Origin: Sphaerisporangium sp. TRM90804
GTDB lineage: Bacteria > Actinomycetota > Actinomycetes > Streptosporangiales > Streptosporangiaceae
Length of the DNA: 64,000 nucleotides
Direction: 5' to 3'
NCBI RefSeq assembly: GCF_029846175.1
Contig: NZ_JARWAC010000010.1
Span: forward strand, 62,001 to 126,000
Shown: in pieces, positions 16,409-27,353 of the stretch
Layout of the letters: each line of letters begins with the position of its first letter
Position numbering within the stretch: position 1 is the stretch's first letter
Translations under genes and position numbers: made by a program
The notes under the pieces: generated by a model
What the model was told of the DNA's origin: nothing
Seen by the model: only the letters and a program-made list of their open reading frames with translations
The model's database searches: none

Positions 16409-16891
16409 ATGCAACACAACGGACAGCTCGCCGAGGATGATCCGTTGGTGGAGGCGGTCCTCACCGTCAGCCGCGCCCTGGTGGCGGTGGCTGCGCGGTC
16501 CATCGCCGCCGTCGGGGGAGATGTGACGCTGCCCCAGTACCGCGCCCTTGTCCTCATTGCCGCGCGCGGGCCGCAGCGACTGATCGATCTTGCCGATGCC
16601 TTGGGTGTCAACCGCTCGACGGCGACGCGAATGTGCGACCGGCTCGTCGGCAAGGGGCTCGTGCGACGCAGCCGCCTGCCCAACGATCGGCGAACCGTGC
16701 GGATCTCACTCACCGTGGACGGTAAGGCGCTCGTCGACGGGGTGACCAAGCACCGCCGTACCGATCTGGCGAGGATTCTGTCTCACATGGCGGCCGAGCA
16801 GCAGGAGGCGGTCGTGGCCGCATTGACCGCGTTCGCCATCGCTGCCGACGAGAAGCCCGTGCTCGGCGAGGAATCCGTCCTCGATCTGTGA
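16409..16891 (+). CDS. MarR-family transcriptional regulator
   Basis: 160 residues. Winged-helix core: VTLPQYRALVLIAARGPQRL, then IDLADALGVNRSTATRMCDR (recognition helix) and VRRSRLPNDRRTVRISLT (wing). ATG 16409 has AGAAGGG 11 nt upstream; longer TTG-initiated reading from 16379 would run through the operator. Divergent from the SigF-type gene with 78 nt between starts. The effector is unknown. Confidence 0.9.
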   Translation: MQHNGQLAEDDPLVEAVLTVSRALVAVAARSIAAVGGDVTLPQYRALVLIAARGPQRLIDLADALGVNRSTATRMCDRLVGKGLVRRSRLPNDRRTVRISLTVDGKALVDGVTKHRRTDLARILSHMAAEQQEAVVAALTAFAIAADEKPVLGEESVLDL

Positions 16892-17360
16892 CTACTGGTG
16901 CGGCAGTCCCGCCCGGCACCGAGGGCCGTCTGATCCCGATGGCCGGCTGCACCGGCACGACGAGGGAGGTCTGGAACCGCAGCACCAGCACGGCCGAAAA
17001 GGAGAATTCCGAGGTGGAACGTCACCGGGTAGGCCAGCGAGAAGCACAGGGGGAACCTGAAAGAGAGACAGAGCCGTCAACTGGACACACCCGCACAACC
17101 TCCAAACCCGCTGTAGGGGACGGCCGGTCCCCCAGCTGAGGGAGTACATTCCCCTTTTCGGGGGACGAGAGGTCCTTCATCGCCAGAGATCATCGGTCCA
17201 TGACTGTCGTTGTGGTTGCCAGCTTCCGATACGGACGGTCCGGTTGTCGATCGATCGCGTCGGAAGGTGGTGACCCGGACGCCGGCCGGCTGTGGGGTGG
17301 TCGTCGCGGTGCTGGCGTATCCGGCGCTGAAGGTGCTGTGAATCGGTGGGGTGACGCGCT
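16892..17360. other. Intergenic region with two inverted repeats, no supported gene
   Basis: Short frames here lack family features or codon bias. GGGGAC...GTCCCC at about 17118-17134 and CCCCTTTTCGGGG at about 17152-17164 can form adjacent hairpins and may terminate marR transcription. Confidence 0.4.
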
Positions 17361-18560
17361 GTGACGGCGGCGGGCCGGCCCGACCGCGCCCGGGTCTCGG
17401 CCCCGTACGCCTGCGCCGCCGCGGTGTGGGTCGCGGCATACGCGGTCGTCCATGCCTGGTGGGCTGTCCGGGGCGCGCCACGATTCGCCGGGCCGGGTGA
17501 GTCCTTCTTTCCCGGAGGGTGGCTTCCGGTGGTGCCCTCGGTGCTGTCGACAGTCGCGATCCTGCTGATCAGGTCGGGCGCCGAACGAGACTGGAGCACC
17601 GGGGTTCGATGGACGCTGGCCGCACTCGGCTGGGTGTCCGGCGCGTCGATGGTCCTGTACTCGTTCATGTTTCCGCTGCGCCTCTTGATGATCCTCGGTG
17701 GCCTGTTCGGGATGGACGTCAGTGCCGCGGACTGGGTGACCCTGACGGCACAGGGCGCTGGCGCCATCGGCGGGGCCGCGACCATCGCCATCGCCGTCAC
17801 CGAGCAGCGGCGGGCACGCGGCGCCTGCCAGAGCTGCGGTCGCGTTCATGGCCGCTCGCCCGATCTGCGAGACGGTCCTTCGCCGTCCTGGGCGTACCTC
17901 GCCGGGTACCTGGCGGTCGCCGCCTGCGTGGCACGCTTCATCGCCGAGATCGTGCACGGTTTCGTGTCGAGCAAGGCACCGGAGATCCCCTGGACATTCA
18001 TGATCACATTTCTCGTCATGATGCTCCTCGCGGGTACTCTGCTGCCGCTGGCGTTGGTGCACCGCTGGGGCCGGATCTGGCCCAGGTGGGTGCTGCCGCT
18101 CGCCGGGCGGAAGGTACCGCGTTGGCTGGTGGCCGGCCCTGGGTTCTTCGTGGGTGCCGGCCTCACCACATACTTCGGCATCGGCGGCATGACCGCCTGG
18201 GCCACCGGCGACAACGTGGATGGGGCGACGTGGTTCCTGGCCGTCGTGCTACCCGCTTACACCCTGTGGGGCCTGGGCCTGTTGGTCGCAGCCACCTCGT
18301 ACTTCACCCTGACCAGACCCGAGTGCGCGCTCAGCCGGCTGACTGTGTCGTACCCCCGCCGTACGCTACATGGCGATGGGTACACGAGGTGTAGAAGGCG
18401 CTTACCAGGGCGCGCTCCGGGCCTTTCAGAATCCGATGCTCGCCCTGCTCCACCAGACGCACGCGCCGTTCGTGGTGACGGTGTTGGCCATGGTCTTCAC
18501 CGCGGAGCGGCCGAGGGTGACGGTGGCGGACTCGCACGCGGAGATCAACGACGCCCTTGA
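17361..18560 (+). CDS. Multi-pass membrane protein, 3' end uncertain
   Basis: Up to 399 residues; about eight hydrophobic helices fill the first ~315 residues (for example AVWVAAYAVVHAWWAV and TFMITFLVMMLLAGTLLPLA), with a cytoplasmic CQSCGR cysteine pair. I do not recognise a family. The last ~75 residues are basic and low in hydrophobic content and overlap the jetA frame by 190 nt. The natural end is therefore probably near 18330-18370, and the original 3' end may have been replaced when the Wadjet operon arrived. Confidence 0.6.
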   Translation: MTAAGRPDRARVSAPYACAAAVWVAAYAVVHAWWAVRGAPRFAGPGESFFPGGWLPVVPSVLSTVAILLIRSGAERDWSTGVRWTLAALGWVSGASMVLYSFMFPLRLLMILGGLFGMDVSAADWVTLTAQGAGAIGGAATIAIAVTEQRRARGACQSCGRVHGRSPDLRDGPSPSWAYLAGYLAVAACVARFIAEIVHGFVSSKAPEIPWTFMITFLVMMLLAGTLLPLALVHRWGRIWPRWVLPLAGRKVPRWLVAGPGFFVGAGLTTYFGIGGMTAWATGDNVDGATWFLAVVLPAYTLWGLGLLVAATSYFTLTRPECALSRLTVSYPRRTLHGDGYTRCRRRLPGRAPGLSESDARPAPPDARAVRGDGVGHGLHRGAAEGDGGGLARGDQRRP

Positions 18561-19878
18561 CCAGCTGCGGGCCGCGGGCTATGGCGACGAGGACAACCAG
18601 CCGCTGCCCACTGGGAACGCACGCGACCTGTGCAGGCAGTGGGTGCAGGCCGGATGGTTGGTGCGGCAGGTGTCCGACGACGATGTCGAGGTCTACCGGC
18701 TGTCCGCGTACGGCGTCGGTGCTCTCGAGGTCGCCGGACGGGTCGGCGGAGTGCGGACCAGAGTGTCGGAGTCCCGCGTCAGGACGCTGCTGGAGGCGAT
18801 CGAGCGACTTGCGCAGGACGCCGATCCCAACGTGATGGCCCGGATAACGCGCCTCCACGAGGAGATCCAGCATCGTCAGAAGGAGCTCACCCGGCTTGAA
18901 CAGGGTGGCGTCGTCGAGACCGTCGAGGACGAGCAGCTGCTTGAGGCGGCTGAGAACGTGCTGCACCTGGCGCGGGAGCTACCTGCGGACTTCGCCCGCG
19001 TGGCGGAGTCGATCAAAGCCATCCAGCGCGACGTCGTCGCGGAGTTGCGGCACGATGTGCGGCCGACCGGTGAGGTGCTCCGCGAGTACCTGACCCGCGG
19101 CCAGCGGATCATGGACGCGACACCGGAAGGCCGTGCGTTCGCGGGCGCGTTGCGTCTGATCGGCGACCCGGCGCAGATCGATGACCTGTGGAGCCAGGTG
19201 CGCACGGTGCTGCGGCACCGGTTCACCGATCTGCTGCCGGAACAGCAGCGGCGGGAGCTCACCGAGATCTCGCGCCGGATCGAGCAGGGCGTCAAGGAGG
19301 TGCTGACCGCGCAGCGGCAGGCATCCCATGTGATCACCACCCAGGTCCGCAACCACGATCCGATGCGGGATCGCCAGGTGGACGAACTCCTGAGAGACGT
19401 GATGTCCGGTCTCCACAAGTGGGTTCCCGGTTCACGCCGCGGCGAGGCCGTCGAGCCGCTTCGTCGCCTGCCGGTCGCCGACGTCGGACACCTGCGGCAG
19501 CGGATGAGCGACCTGCGGCCACCACAGCCGCCCGCGCCGTTGCGTGAATGGGACGAGGCCGAGGACATGCCGACCGCGGACAGCCGGGCATGGGGTGGCC
19601 CCCGGTATGCCGAGTTGCGCGCACACCTGGCGGCGTTCGCGGGCGAGGCGGAGAGCGTGGACGTCACGGCCGCGTTCCGTGCGGCGGTCGAGGACATCCA
19701 GCGACCGGTCGACCTGCTCGGCCTGCTGGAAATCGCCCATGACGCCGGGATGACCGAGACGGCCGAGGTCGTGGTGGTCGACACGGTCCGGCCCGACCGG
19801 ACCCGGCGACGGTTCGCCCTCGGCGGCGTCGTGGCGGCGAACCCGGCGAGCGTGAACGGGAGCGGTGGCGATGAGTGA
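18370..19878 (+). CDS. jetA: Wadjet JetA (DUF3375) kleisin-like subunit
   Basis: 502 residues. The N-terminal winged-helix part ([20 protein letters not shown], then [10 protein letters not shown]) and the helical middle match the DUF3375/JetA family. JetA is the kleisin-like component of the Wadjet SMC complex that recognises and cleaves small circular plasmids by loop extrusion. An in-frame start slightly downstream is possible. The stop overlaps the jetB start, giving a tight jetA-B-C-D operon. Confidence 0.9.
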   Translation: MAMGTRGVEGAYQGALRAFQNPMLALLHQTHAPFVVTVLAMVFTAERPRVTVADSHAEINDALDQLRAAGYGDEDNQPLPTGNARDLCRQWVQAGWLVRQVSDDDVEVYRLSAYGVGALEVAGRVGGVRTRVSESRVRTLLEAIERLAQDADPNVMARITRLHEEIQHRQKELTRLEQGGVVETVEDEQLLEAAENVLHLARELPADFARVAESIKAIQRDVVAELRHDVRPTGEVLREYLTRGQRIMDATPEGRAFAGALRLIGDPAQIDDLWSQVRTVLRHRFTDLLPEQQRRELTEISRRIEQGVKEVLTAQRQASHVITTQVRNHDPMRDRQVDELLRDVMSGLHKWVPGSRRGEAVEPLRRLPVADVGHLRQRMSDLRPPQPPAPLREWDEAEDMPTADSRAWGGPRYAELRAHLAAFAGEAESVDVTAAFRAAVEDIQRPVDLLGLLEIAHDAGMTETAEVVVVDTVRPDRTRRRFALGGVVAANPASVNGSGGDE

Positions 19879-20542
19879 GCCGGACGGCGCCGACGACGGC
19901 TGGTCGGCGGGCACGGAGGCCGGGTTCATCGACCCGGTCTCGATGGAGGACGATCCAGCCGAGTTGTTCCCCGGCGACGCGGGCACCCTGGACGCGGACG
20001 TGCGGCGGGTGCTCGTCCAGTTGTTGCGGCGCAAGTTCCTGCTGGCCGACAAGCACCCCGCGCAGTGGCGCACGTTGCTGGAGAACCAGCAGATCATCGA
20101 GTCGCGGATGCACGACCTGTTCGTCCGGCTCATGGTCGACCACGACCGAGGCGTCGCCTACAAGCAGCAGGTGCGCTCGATGGAGCTGGACGTGCCGATC
20201 CTGCTCAAGGACGACCCCTACAACCGGGCCGAGACCTTGGTGCTGGTGCACCTGCGGACCGTCTTCCAACGGGAACGCGGCACGGGCGAGGCGTCCGCGA
20301 GGGTGGACATCGAGGAGCTGGAGCAGACGGTGCTGACCTACTTCGATCCGAACGACCACAATCTGGCCCGCGGCCAGCAGGAGGTCCGCAACGCGGTGCA
20401 GCGGCTGGTCACCGAAGGTCTGCTCACGGAGGAGTCCGCGGGCCGGTATCGCATCACCCCGATGGTGGAGGTCGTGCTGAGTACCGCGAAGCTCGCCGAA
20501 CTGGAGCAGTGGTTGCGCGAACGGAACGAGGCCACGGCGTGA
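19871..20542 (+). CDS. jetB: Wadjet JetB (DUF4194) KITE-like subunit
   Basis: 223 residues. Typical segments: [20 protein letters not shown] near residue 40, [20 protein letters not shown], and a C-terminal winged helix ([16 protein letters not shown]...[11 protein letters not shown]). These match the DUF4194 family, the MukE-like KITE dimer of Wadjet. The ATG overlaps the jetA stop; a GTG 6 nt earlier is an alternative. Confidence 0.9.
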   Translation: MSEPDGADDGWSAGTEAGFIDPVSMEDDPAELFPGDAGTLDADVRRVLVQLLRRKFLLADKHPAQWRTLLENQQIIESRMHDLFVRLMVDHDRGVAYKQQVRSMELDVPILLKDDPYNRAETLVLVHLRTVFQRERGTGEASARVDIEELEQTVLTYFDPNDHNLARGQQEVRNAVQRLVTEGLLTEESAGRYRITPMVEVVLSTAKLAELEQWLRERNEATA

Positions 20543-23500
20543 GCATGATCGACACGCTGTTCGGGCCGATCCCGGCGGCGTCACGGGGTCAGCAGTGGGT
20601 GGCGCGAGATCTGCAACTGGTCAACTGGGGCGGCTACGACGGGTATCACCACCTACGACTCGCACCCGGCGCAACCCTGCTCAGCGGAGGTTCCGGATCC
20701 GGCAAGTCGACGCTGATGGATTCCTACATCGCGTTGCTCATGCCCCACACGACTCCCTTCAATGGGGCGTCCAACGGCGGAGTGGTCGGCAGGCCCCGAG
20801 GCAGGGACCAGCGCAACATCCTCTCCTACGCGCGCGGCAAGCTCGACGAGTCCCGGGTCGACGGCGAGACGAAGTTGCGGGTGCTACGAGGGGACGGCCG
20901 CGACACCTGGTCCGCCATCGCGATGACATGGGCCGACCACACCGGCGCCGAGTTCACCGCGCTCCGGGCCTGGTATGTCCCGTCGTCCGCCCGCGGCCTC
21001 GACGAGGTCGTGGCGGTGCGCGCCACCTGTGACCACTCATACCGACTACGCGCGCTGGAAGGCCCGGCGAACAAGAAGCTCGCCCGTGCCGACGTCGAGG
21101 CAACCGGCCTGAGATGCTGCGACACCGACCGTGACTTCACCGCGCGTCTCCACACCACGCTGGGTATCGGCGCCGCTGGTGACGGACACAAGGCGGTCGC
21201 GCTGCTGGGTCGGATCCAGGCCGGTCAGCAGATCACCACCGTTGACGCCCTGTACAAGACGATGGTCCTTGAGGAGCCGTCCACACTGGCCACGGCGGAC
21301 GCGGTGGTACAGCAGTTCGACGAGCTGTCCGGCACCCGGACCCGGATGATCACCGCCCGCCAGCAGGTGAAGGCGCTGACCCCGATCCGCGAACACCGGC
21401 ACACCATCGACGAAGCGGCGGACCGGCTGCGCCTGATCGACGGGATCGGATCGCTCACCGACACGTCGTCACCCGCCGCGTTGTGGCGTCATGAACGCCG
21501 GCTCCACCTGCTGCGCGCCGCCGAGAAGGACCTGGCTGAGCGGCACCGCCGGGCCAAGGAGGAGCTGGCGGAGACCACCGCCCTGGTCAAAGCGACCGAA
21601 GTACAGCGCGATGGGGTGGCCGACACGCTACGCGCGTCCGGTGGTGATCGTCTGGACACCGCACTCCGGGAGATCCGCGGCGTGGAGCAGCGACTGGGCG
21701 AGGTCGAACGCTCGCGGGAGCGGTTGGACCGGGCGCTCGACACCATCGGCGCCAGCGTGTCGACCGGGGACGACTTCGTCGCACTGGTCGAGACGGCGCA
21801 TCGGTCCCTTGCCGACACCGACGCCAGGAGGACCGTCCAGAACCAGTTCGCCGAGGCGATGGCGGAGAAGAAGGAAGCCGACCGCGAGCTGGCCAGGTTG
21901 CGCGCCGAGCACAAGGCGGTCAAGAACCGGCGGGGCAACATCCCGACTGAGCTGCACGCGGCTCGCGCGGCGTTGGCCGAGGCCGCCGGGCTCAGCCCGG
22001 ACAGCCTGCCGTTCGTCGGCGAGCTGATCGAGGTGCGGACGGAGTTCGAGCCGTGGCGCGAGGCGTTCAACCTGGCGCTCGGCGGATTCGCCACGCGGAT
22101 GCTGATCGACATCGGCCGGCTGAACTCGTTCCGCGAGGCGATCAACGCGGTGCCGACCGCCCGGCGTATCCAGTTCGAGGGCGTGCCTACCGGCCTGCGC
22201 GACGAGGTCGGGCTGGACGACAAGAAGCTCCCCGGCCGGCTCGACTACCGGCCGTCGCCGTTCACCCCCTGGCTCAAAAGCGAGTTCGCCCGTCGGTTCG
22301 ACTACGTCTGCGTAGAGACGCCCAGGCTGCTGGCGCAGCACCCCAAGGCACTCACGGTCACCGGCCAGACGTCGGAAGGCGGCCGGGGCGCGCACGGCGG
22401 CCACGGCCGCGCCAACCTGCTCGGTTTCACCAACAACAGGTCGCTTGCCGACCTTGAGAGCCGGATCGGCGTTGCGCGGGAACGCCTCGACGATGCAGTC
22501 GCCTGGGTGTCGAGGGCGGAGGGAGACCTCAACTCGTTCGAGACCAGACGCACGACCTACCAGACCCTGACCGAGTTGTCCTGGGACCAGGTGGACGTCG
22601 AGTCCGTAAAGGCGGAACGGGCCGGCTGGAACCGCGTCGTCGAGGAGGTCCGCGCGGGCAATCCGAGGATCGACCAGCTGCAGGGCCGATTGGACGAACT
22701 CAAGGAGCGGGTCAGGGAACTGACCGAGCGCGTCGGCCGGCAGAAGGACAACGTGAAGATGCTCGGTGAGTCCTGGGAGTCGACCGTCGACGAGGTGGAC
22801 CGCGCCCAACGGGCGCTCGACACGGCCGTGGAGACAGGCGCCGATGTCGGTCAGGAACACCGGGCTTACCTGGAGACGCTGTTCGACGGCGACCCTGACA
22901 GCACCGCCCCGGCGGAGGCGCTCGCGGAGTTCGACGCGGCGGTGAAACGGGCCACCGAGCGGCTCCGCGCCGACCGGCAGTCCGCGGCGGAGACGATCGG
23001 CAGGTCGAAGAAGGCGCTGCTCGACACGTTCTCGACGTTCGTCGAGCGCTGGCCGAACCCGAACCTCGGCGTCGACGCGGACGCCTCATACCGCGACTTC
23101 GATCGCTTGCTTACCGACCTGGAGACCAGCGGGCTGCACGAGCTGGAGAGCGAGTGGCGCAACAGTCTGCTCAAACTGTCCGGCAACGACCTGACCGGCC
23201 TGGACAGCGAGCTCGCCGCCGCCGTCCGGGAGATCCGCGACCGGATCGACCCGGTCAACCGCATCCTCGCCGAACTGCCCTTCGCTGACGACAAGCACCG
23301 GCTGCGCATCGACCCGCAGGAGAGCCACTCCGCGGTGCGTTCCCGGTTCCGCAAGGAGCTGCGCGAGGTACGCGCCTTCATCGACCAGGCGGCGACGGAC
23401 GACGACCGGGAACGCGCCTATCACCGGATGGTCAAGGTGATCGACCGCATCCGACGCACCGCACCCGATTTCGCCGACCTCGTCGACGTTCGCAACCATG

Positions 23501-23874
23501 TTCGGATCAGTGCCGAGAAACGCGATCTCGAGGGTGGACACGTCGCCGTGTACGACCACATCGGCGAGAAGTCTGGCGGCGAGTCGCAGGAGCTGGTCGC
23601 GTTCATCGTCGGGGCCGCGTTGCGCTACCAGCTGGGCGACGCGGGTGCCGACCGACCCCGCTACGCCCCCGTCTTCCTAGACGAGGCGCTGATCAAGGCG
23701 GACGCGCACTTCACCGGCCGGGCCATCGGCGCGTGGCGCGGCCTCGGTTTCCAGCTCGTCATCGGCGCCCCCAACGACAAGCACAGCGCGATCGAGCCTC
23801 ACGTGGACGTGGAGTATCTGATTCTCAAGAACTCACACGGCCGATCCTGGGCGAAGCCCCTGGTCGGTGTTTAG
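20539..23874 (+). CDS. jetC: Wadjet JetC, SMC/MukB-like ATPase
   Basis: 1111 residues from GTG 20539, which overlaps the jetB stop (GTGA); ATG 20545 is an alternative. Walker [10 protein letters not shown] at residues 50-58, two long charged coiled-coil stretches (about 330-530 and 690-860) around a hinge-like region, the ABC signature SGGESQ near residue 1012 and Walker [11 protein letters not shown] near 1048. This is the motor that extrudes DNA loops in Wadjet. Much longer upstream-open reading in the same frame is a shadow of jetB. Confidence 0.93.
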   Translation: MSMIDTLFGPIPAASRGQQWVARDLQLVNWGGYDGYHHLRLAPGATLLSGGSGSGKSTLMDSYIALLMPHTTPFNGASNGGVVGRPRGRDQRNILSYARGKLDESRVDGETKLRVLRGDGRDTWSAIAMTWADHTGAEFTALRAWYVPSSARGLDEVVAVRATCDHSYRLRALEGPANKKLARADVEATGLRCCDTDRDFTARLHTTLGIGAAGDGHKAVALLGRIQAGQQITTVDALYKTMVLEEPSTLATADAVVQQFDELSGTRTRMITARQQVKALTPIREHRHTIDEAADRLRLIDGIGSLTDTSSPAALWRHERRLHLLRAAEKDLAERHRRAKEELAETTALVKATEVQRDGVADTLRASGGDRLDTALREIRGVEQRLGEVERSRERLDRALDTIGASVSTGDDFVALVETAHRSLADTDARRTVQNQFAEAMAEKKEADRELARLRAEHKAVKNRRGNIPTELHAARAALAEAAGLSPDSLPFVGELIEVRTEFEPWREAFNLALGGFATRMLIDIGRLNSFREAINAVPTARRIQFEGVPTGLRDEVGLDDKKLPGRLDYRPSPFTPWLKSEFARRFDYVCVETPRLLAQHPKALTVTGQTSEGGRGAHGGHGRANLLGFTNNRSLADLESRIGVARERLDDAVAWVSRAEGDLNSFETRRTTYQTLTELSWDQVDVESVKAERAGWNRVVEEVRAGNPRIDQLQGRLDELKERVRELTERVGRQKDNVKMLGESWESTVDEVDRAQRALDTAVETGADVGQEHRAYLETLFDGDPDSTAPAEALAEFDAAVKRATERLRADRQSAAETIGRSKKALLDTFSTFVERWPNPNLGVDADASYRDFDRLLTDLETSGLHELESEWRNSLLKLSGNDLTGLDSELAAAVREIRDRIDPVNRILAELPFADDKHRLRIDPQESHSAVRSRFRKELREVRAFIDQAATDDDRERAYHRMVKVIDRIRRTAPDFADLVDVRNHVRISAEKRDLEGGHVAVYDHIGEKSGGESQELVAFIVGAALRYQLGDAGADRPRYAPVFLDEALIKADAHFTGRAIGAWRGLGFQLVIGAPNDKHSAIEPHVDVEYLILKNSHGRSWAKPLVGV

Positions 23875-23879
23875 GACGC

Positions 23880-25112
23880 ATGAGCGCACTCCTCGCCCCG
23901 AAGGACGCCGTCGTGGCTGTCCGCCGCAAGATCGATCGGAAATGGGCGGAAGCCGTATGCGCGGAACTCGGTGTCGGCGACCAGGTCGTGTTCTCCATTC
24001 CACTCCGCGCCGGCGTGTCGACGGGCAAGGCCGTCGAGCAGCTCGGGCCCGCCGCCTGGCACGAGTGGCACATGCAGTGGCGCGAGTTCGCCAGCCGGCT
24101 CCCCACCGGTGTGGAGCTCGTCCGCAAGGTGGTGGCCATCCGGGGAGTCGCCGGTGACTTCCCCGCCACGCTCATCGCGGACCTGGACGGCGCCGTCTCG
24201 CTCATAGCCGACACCCGTATCGTTGCTGAACCCCTGACCGTGGACATCGACCGCGCCCGTACGATCGCGTCGGCGCTGCGGTCCGCCGGCGCGATCCTCA
24301 CCCCGACCACGCTTCGGGCAGTCTGCCGTCTTCGGACCGTCGACGTGGAGGTGCTGGTCAGGGCCTTGACCTGGTTAGGCCGGCACCCCGACGCCGGCAC
24401 TTGGACCCTGCGACAACTCCCGGTCCCCGGAATGCACACCAAGTGGCTTGACACCCACGGCGCATTGCTGCGCGACGTCGCCGGACGCGATGTACGAGAG
24501 GAGGTACGGCCCCGGCTGACCGTCATGCACCTGACCTATGTCGACCCTGACCACGCTGCGTCGGGCCGTCGCAGGCACGACGCCTGGACCACCGGTGACG
24601 TGCACGACATCGCCTACCGGCCGCGCCTGGTGCTCGTAGTCGAGAACCGCGACTCTCGCCTCTGGTTCCCTCCGGTCGGGGACACGATCGTGGTCGAGGG
24701 CGGCGGCAAGGCCGCAGCGTCCCTGCTCGCGAACGTGCCTTGGATCCGCGCGGCGGACCACGTCGTCTACTGGGGCGACATCGACGCGGACGGGTACACG
24801 ATCCTCGACCGGTTCCGCGCCACGCTGGCCGTGCCCACCCCGGACGGCGCACCGGCGAAGCCCGTCACCTCCATCCTCATGGACGCCACCGACCTGCACC
24901 ACTACTCCGAGCACGGCGTCAACCACGACAAGGCAGGTCGCTCCATCAAGCCCTCACCGGCGAGCCTCCCGCACCTCACCGAAGCCGAGACCACCGCGTA
25001 CAACACCATCGCGACCGCGGGCTCCACCCCCTTCCGCCGGATCGAACAGGAGGCCATCCCTCTCACCCACGCCGCGACCCGGCTGCTACAGATCTTGGAA
25101 GGCCGGGATTGA
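23880..25112 (+). CDS. jetD: Wadjet JetD (DUF3322/DUF2220) TOPRIM nuclease
   Basis: 410 residues, 5 nt after jetC. The N-terminal DUF3322-like half is followed by a TOPRIM domain with VVENRDS (Glu255) and WGDIDADGYTIL (Asp300, Asp302), the metal-binding residues of the Spo11/TopoVIA-like nuclease that cuts trapped plasmid DNA. All catalytic positions are present, so the four-gene system appears intact. The A-B-C-D order and these families are those described for type I Wadjet. Confidence 0.92.
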   Translation: MSALLAPKDAVVAVRRKIDRKWAEAVCAELGVGDQVVFSIPLRAGVSTGKAVEQLGPAAWHEWHMQWREFASRLPTGVELVRKVVAIRGVAGDFPATLIADLDGAVSLIADTRIVAEPLTVDIDRARTIASALRSAGAILTPTTLRAVCRLRTVDVEVLVRALTWLGRHPDAGTWTLRQLPVPGMHTKWLDTHGALLRDVAGRDVREEVRPRLTVMHLTYVDPDHAASGRRRHDAWTTGDVHDIAYRPRLVLVVENRDSRLWFPPVGDTIVVEGGGKAAASLLANVPWIRAADHVVYWGDIDADGYTILDRFRATLAVPTPDGAPAKPVTSILMDATDLHHYSEHGVNHDKAGRSIKPSPASLPHLTEAETTAYNTIATAGSTPFRRIEQEAIPLTHAATRLLQILEGRD

Positions 25113-25310
25113 TCGTGGAATCTCTCCCAGGATCGGCACTTCTTGTACCAGATGGAGAGGATGGCGGGCCGGCGGTGCGCGCCCTGAAGCGTTTCGCGTT
25201 TGAGGGTGGCCTTGAAGGACTCGGCCGCCGCGTTGTCGGTGCCGGCGCCGACCGCTCCGCGTGAGCGGGTGACTCCATATTTGGCGCGATGGTAGATGAG
25301 ATTTACCATT
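25113..25310 (-). pseudogene. IS3-family transposase C-terminal remnant
   Basis: Reading the minus strand from about 25310 gives YGVTRSRGAVGAGTDNAAAE followed by SFKATLKRE, the end of an IS3 OrfB integrase core including its catalytic Glu. The upstream two thirds of the gene and any terminal repeats are missing. It marks a former insertion at the downstream edge of the Wadjet operon. Confidence 0.7.
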
Positions 25311-25371
25311 CTGGTCATGGTGACCATTTGGTAGCGTGCGGTTCCTGACGCCGAGATCGGGGGAGGGGCGC

Positions 25372-27336
25372 ATGGCACTCTCGTTTCGAGCCGCCCGCGA
25401 GATGGCCAAACAGGTTCACGCGGCGGACAACCGTCGCACGGTGATCGACACGCTTCGGCCTCGGGGTACCTTCGGCCTGATCCGCTCGCGCGGCCCGGTC
25501 ACGCTCGCGCTCTACGTGGCAGCCAGTGAGAATCGCCTGGTCGGGAGAGCACCGGACGGGTTCGCGGTGTTGGAGGCCCCACGTTTCCCCAAGGAGGCCC
25601 GTTTCGCCGGGCCATCCGCCAGGATCGCGCGGCTCGTCTACCAGCAGTGGGAACTGGTGCTGTTCGGGGCGCCTCCAGCGGCGATGCTGCTGGTCTGCGC
25701 GATGTCTGTGCCGTTCGGGCTGGTCTGGCATGGCCTGTGGCCGGTGCTGGTATGGCCGGTGTTGGTGCTTGTTCTCGCGGCGATGGCTCACGTCGTCGTG
25801 CTGATGGTGTTGATGCTGGGCACGCCTCTGGTCAGGTGGCTCCTGCGCCGGCTTGGCCGTGGCCGTCCACTCGACCCCATCACCTCGGAACTGCGCTACC
25901 TCCAGTGGTCCATGCCTCTGTGCCATTGCCCTGACCCGGCCGCCGTGCCGGCATTGATGAGCAGGGTCACCGTACGGCTGCGCGATCTGGTGCGGCTGCA
26001 GGTGGCCCGGCGGGTCAGCGACTTCTCGGTCCGTGCGGACACGGTCGCCGAGCCGTTGCTGTGCCTGCTTGGCGGAGTGACCACGTCGGCCGCCCAGGCG
26101 GCGGTCGCCTCCGTGACCGCGGACCCGACAGGGGTCGGGATCAGCGGGGTGACGCTGCTGGCTACGGGGCCGCAAGCCGCCTTGCGCAGGCCGAAGCCGG
26201 TCGAGAGCGGTTCCGTGCTCGCGCTCTACGCGCTGGGCGCCTCCATGGTCCTAGCGGTCATCGCGACCGTGATACCCGGCTGGGAGCGGGAGGTGTGCGC
26301 GTCCAACTGCGCGGGGCGACCGGTGACCTTCGGCACCGCGCTGCGCTGGCTGGCATGGCGGCTCTTCGCTCAGGACCCACCGGACATCGTGCCCGTCAGT
26401 ACGTGGACCTGGGTGTTCGGCTGGATGGTCCCATTCCTCGGTCTGACGGGCGTGCTACTGGCCGTAGTCACCGCACGCCTGGTGATGGCGGCATACAAGG
26501 AACGAATGGCATCCATACGAAAGGGGTTGGATGGCATGCTTGATCCAACGACAGTTCTGATCATGGTTGCGACGCCGGTGGAGCGCGAAGCGGTGGTGAC
26601 GGCTCTCACCGCGGTCGCCGACGGCACCCCGCAACGACTTAACCTCCGCCATCACACGGTGTTCGACCTCGGCGTGGTGAGCAAGGCCCGGGTGTTGATG
26701 GCGCAGACCCGCCCGGGCACGGTCGCACCCGGCGCGGCCATGCTCACCGCCAAGTCGCTGATCGAGCAGTTGAGGCCCAGCTACCTGCTGCTCACCGGGA
26801 TCTGCTACGGCCTGGCCAAGGACGAGGACCGAAGAAGCGCTGATCCCGAGTGGGACGGTCTGCGACTGGGCCGTCAGCGCATCGGCGACATCATGGTGAG
26901 CAGCCAGATCCGGGCGATCGACCATAGGAAGGTCACCCAGTCGGACTCCGGGGAGCGGGTCGAGATTCTGCGCGGCGACATGGTGACGCCGTCGGTGACG
27001 CTGCTCGATCGATGCGAGAACGCCCGGCTTGTCCCGGGCGACGGCCCGCCGGTTCACATCGGCCTCATGCTCTCGGGGAACATCCTGGTGGACTCACCCG
27101 CTGAGCGGCAGCGCCTGATCGACCTGGAGCCCGACGCGATCGGCGGTGAGATGGAGGGCGCCGGCCTCTACGCGGCGGCGGCCAAGGACAAGACCGACTG
27201 GATCGTGGTGAAGGCTATCTGTGACTGGGGCATGCGCAAGGCCGACAACCATCAAACCCTCGCGGCCGGCAACGCGGCCGCGTTCGTCCGTGACGTCCTG
27301 CTGACCGGAGGATTGGACCGCCCGCCCGGGCGATGA
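25372..27336 (+). CDS. Membrane protein fused to a purine/uridine phosphorylase-type domain
   Basis: 654 residues. Helices near residues 95-160, 280-300 and 345-375 enclose soluble stretches; then from about residue 392 (LDPTTVLIMVATPVEREAVV) a PNP_UDP_1 domain runs to the end. It includes EMEGAGLYAAA, the substrate-site motif, and VKAICDWGMRKADN followed by AAGNAAAFV. That last pattern is typical of the PNP domains fused to immune-type effectors rather than of housekeeping PNPs. ATG 25372 has GGGGAGGGG just upstream. Likely role: membrane-tethered nucleotide- or nucleoside-cleaving effector; the substrate is unknown. It is downstream of Wadjet across the IS3 remnant. Confidence 0.8.
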   Translation: MALSFRAAREMAKQVHAADNRRTVIDTLRPRGTFGLIRSRGPVTLALYVAASENRLVGRAPDGFAVLEAPRFPKEARFAGPSARIARLVYQQWELVLFGAPPAAMLLVCAMSVPFGLVWHGLWPVLVWPVLVLVLAAMAHVVVLMVLMLGTPLVRWLLRRLGRGRPLDPITSELRYLQWSMPLCHCPDPAAVPALMSRVTVRLRDLVRLQVARRVSDFSVRADTVAEPLLCLLGGVTTSAAQAAVASVTADPTGVGISGVTLLATGPQAALRRPKPVESGSVLALYALGASMVLAVIATVIPGWEREVCASNCAGRPVTFGTALRWLAWRLFAQDPPDIVPVSTWTWVFGWMVPFLGLTGVLLAVVTARLVMAAYKERMASIRKGLDGMLDPTTVLIMVATPVEREAVVTALTAVADGTPQRLNLRHHTVFDLGVVSKARVLMAQTRPGTVAPGAAMLTAKSLIEQLRPSYLLLTGICYGLAKDEDRRSADPEWDGLRLGRQRIGDIMVSSQIRAIDHRKVTQSDSGERVEILRGDMVTPSVTLLDRCENARLVPGDGPPVHIGLMLSGNILVDSPAERQRLIDLEPDAIGGEMEGAGLYAAAAKDKTDWIVVKAICDWGMRKADNHQTLAAGNAAAFVRDVLLTGGLDRPPGR

Positions 27337-27353
27337 GGCGTCCCCTGGCGGCG

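Noticed and set aside
16888-17139. 83-codon ORF after marR
   Set aside because: Polar, low-complexity, no RBS and no motif; overlapping minus-strand frames are equally unconvincing.
20065-20538. N-terminal extension of the jetC frame
   Set aside because: It is the out-of-frame shadow of jetB; jetC homology starts at [14 protein letters not shown], just after the jetB stop.
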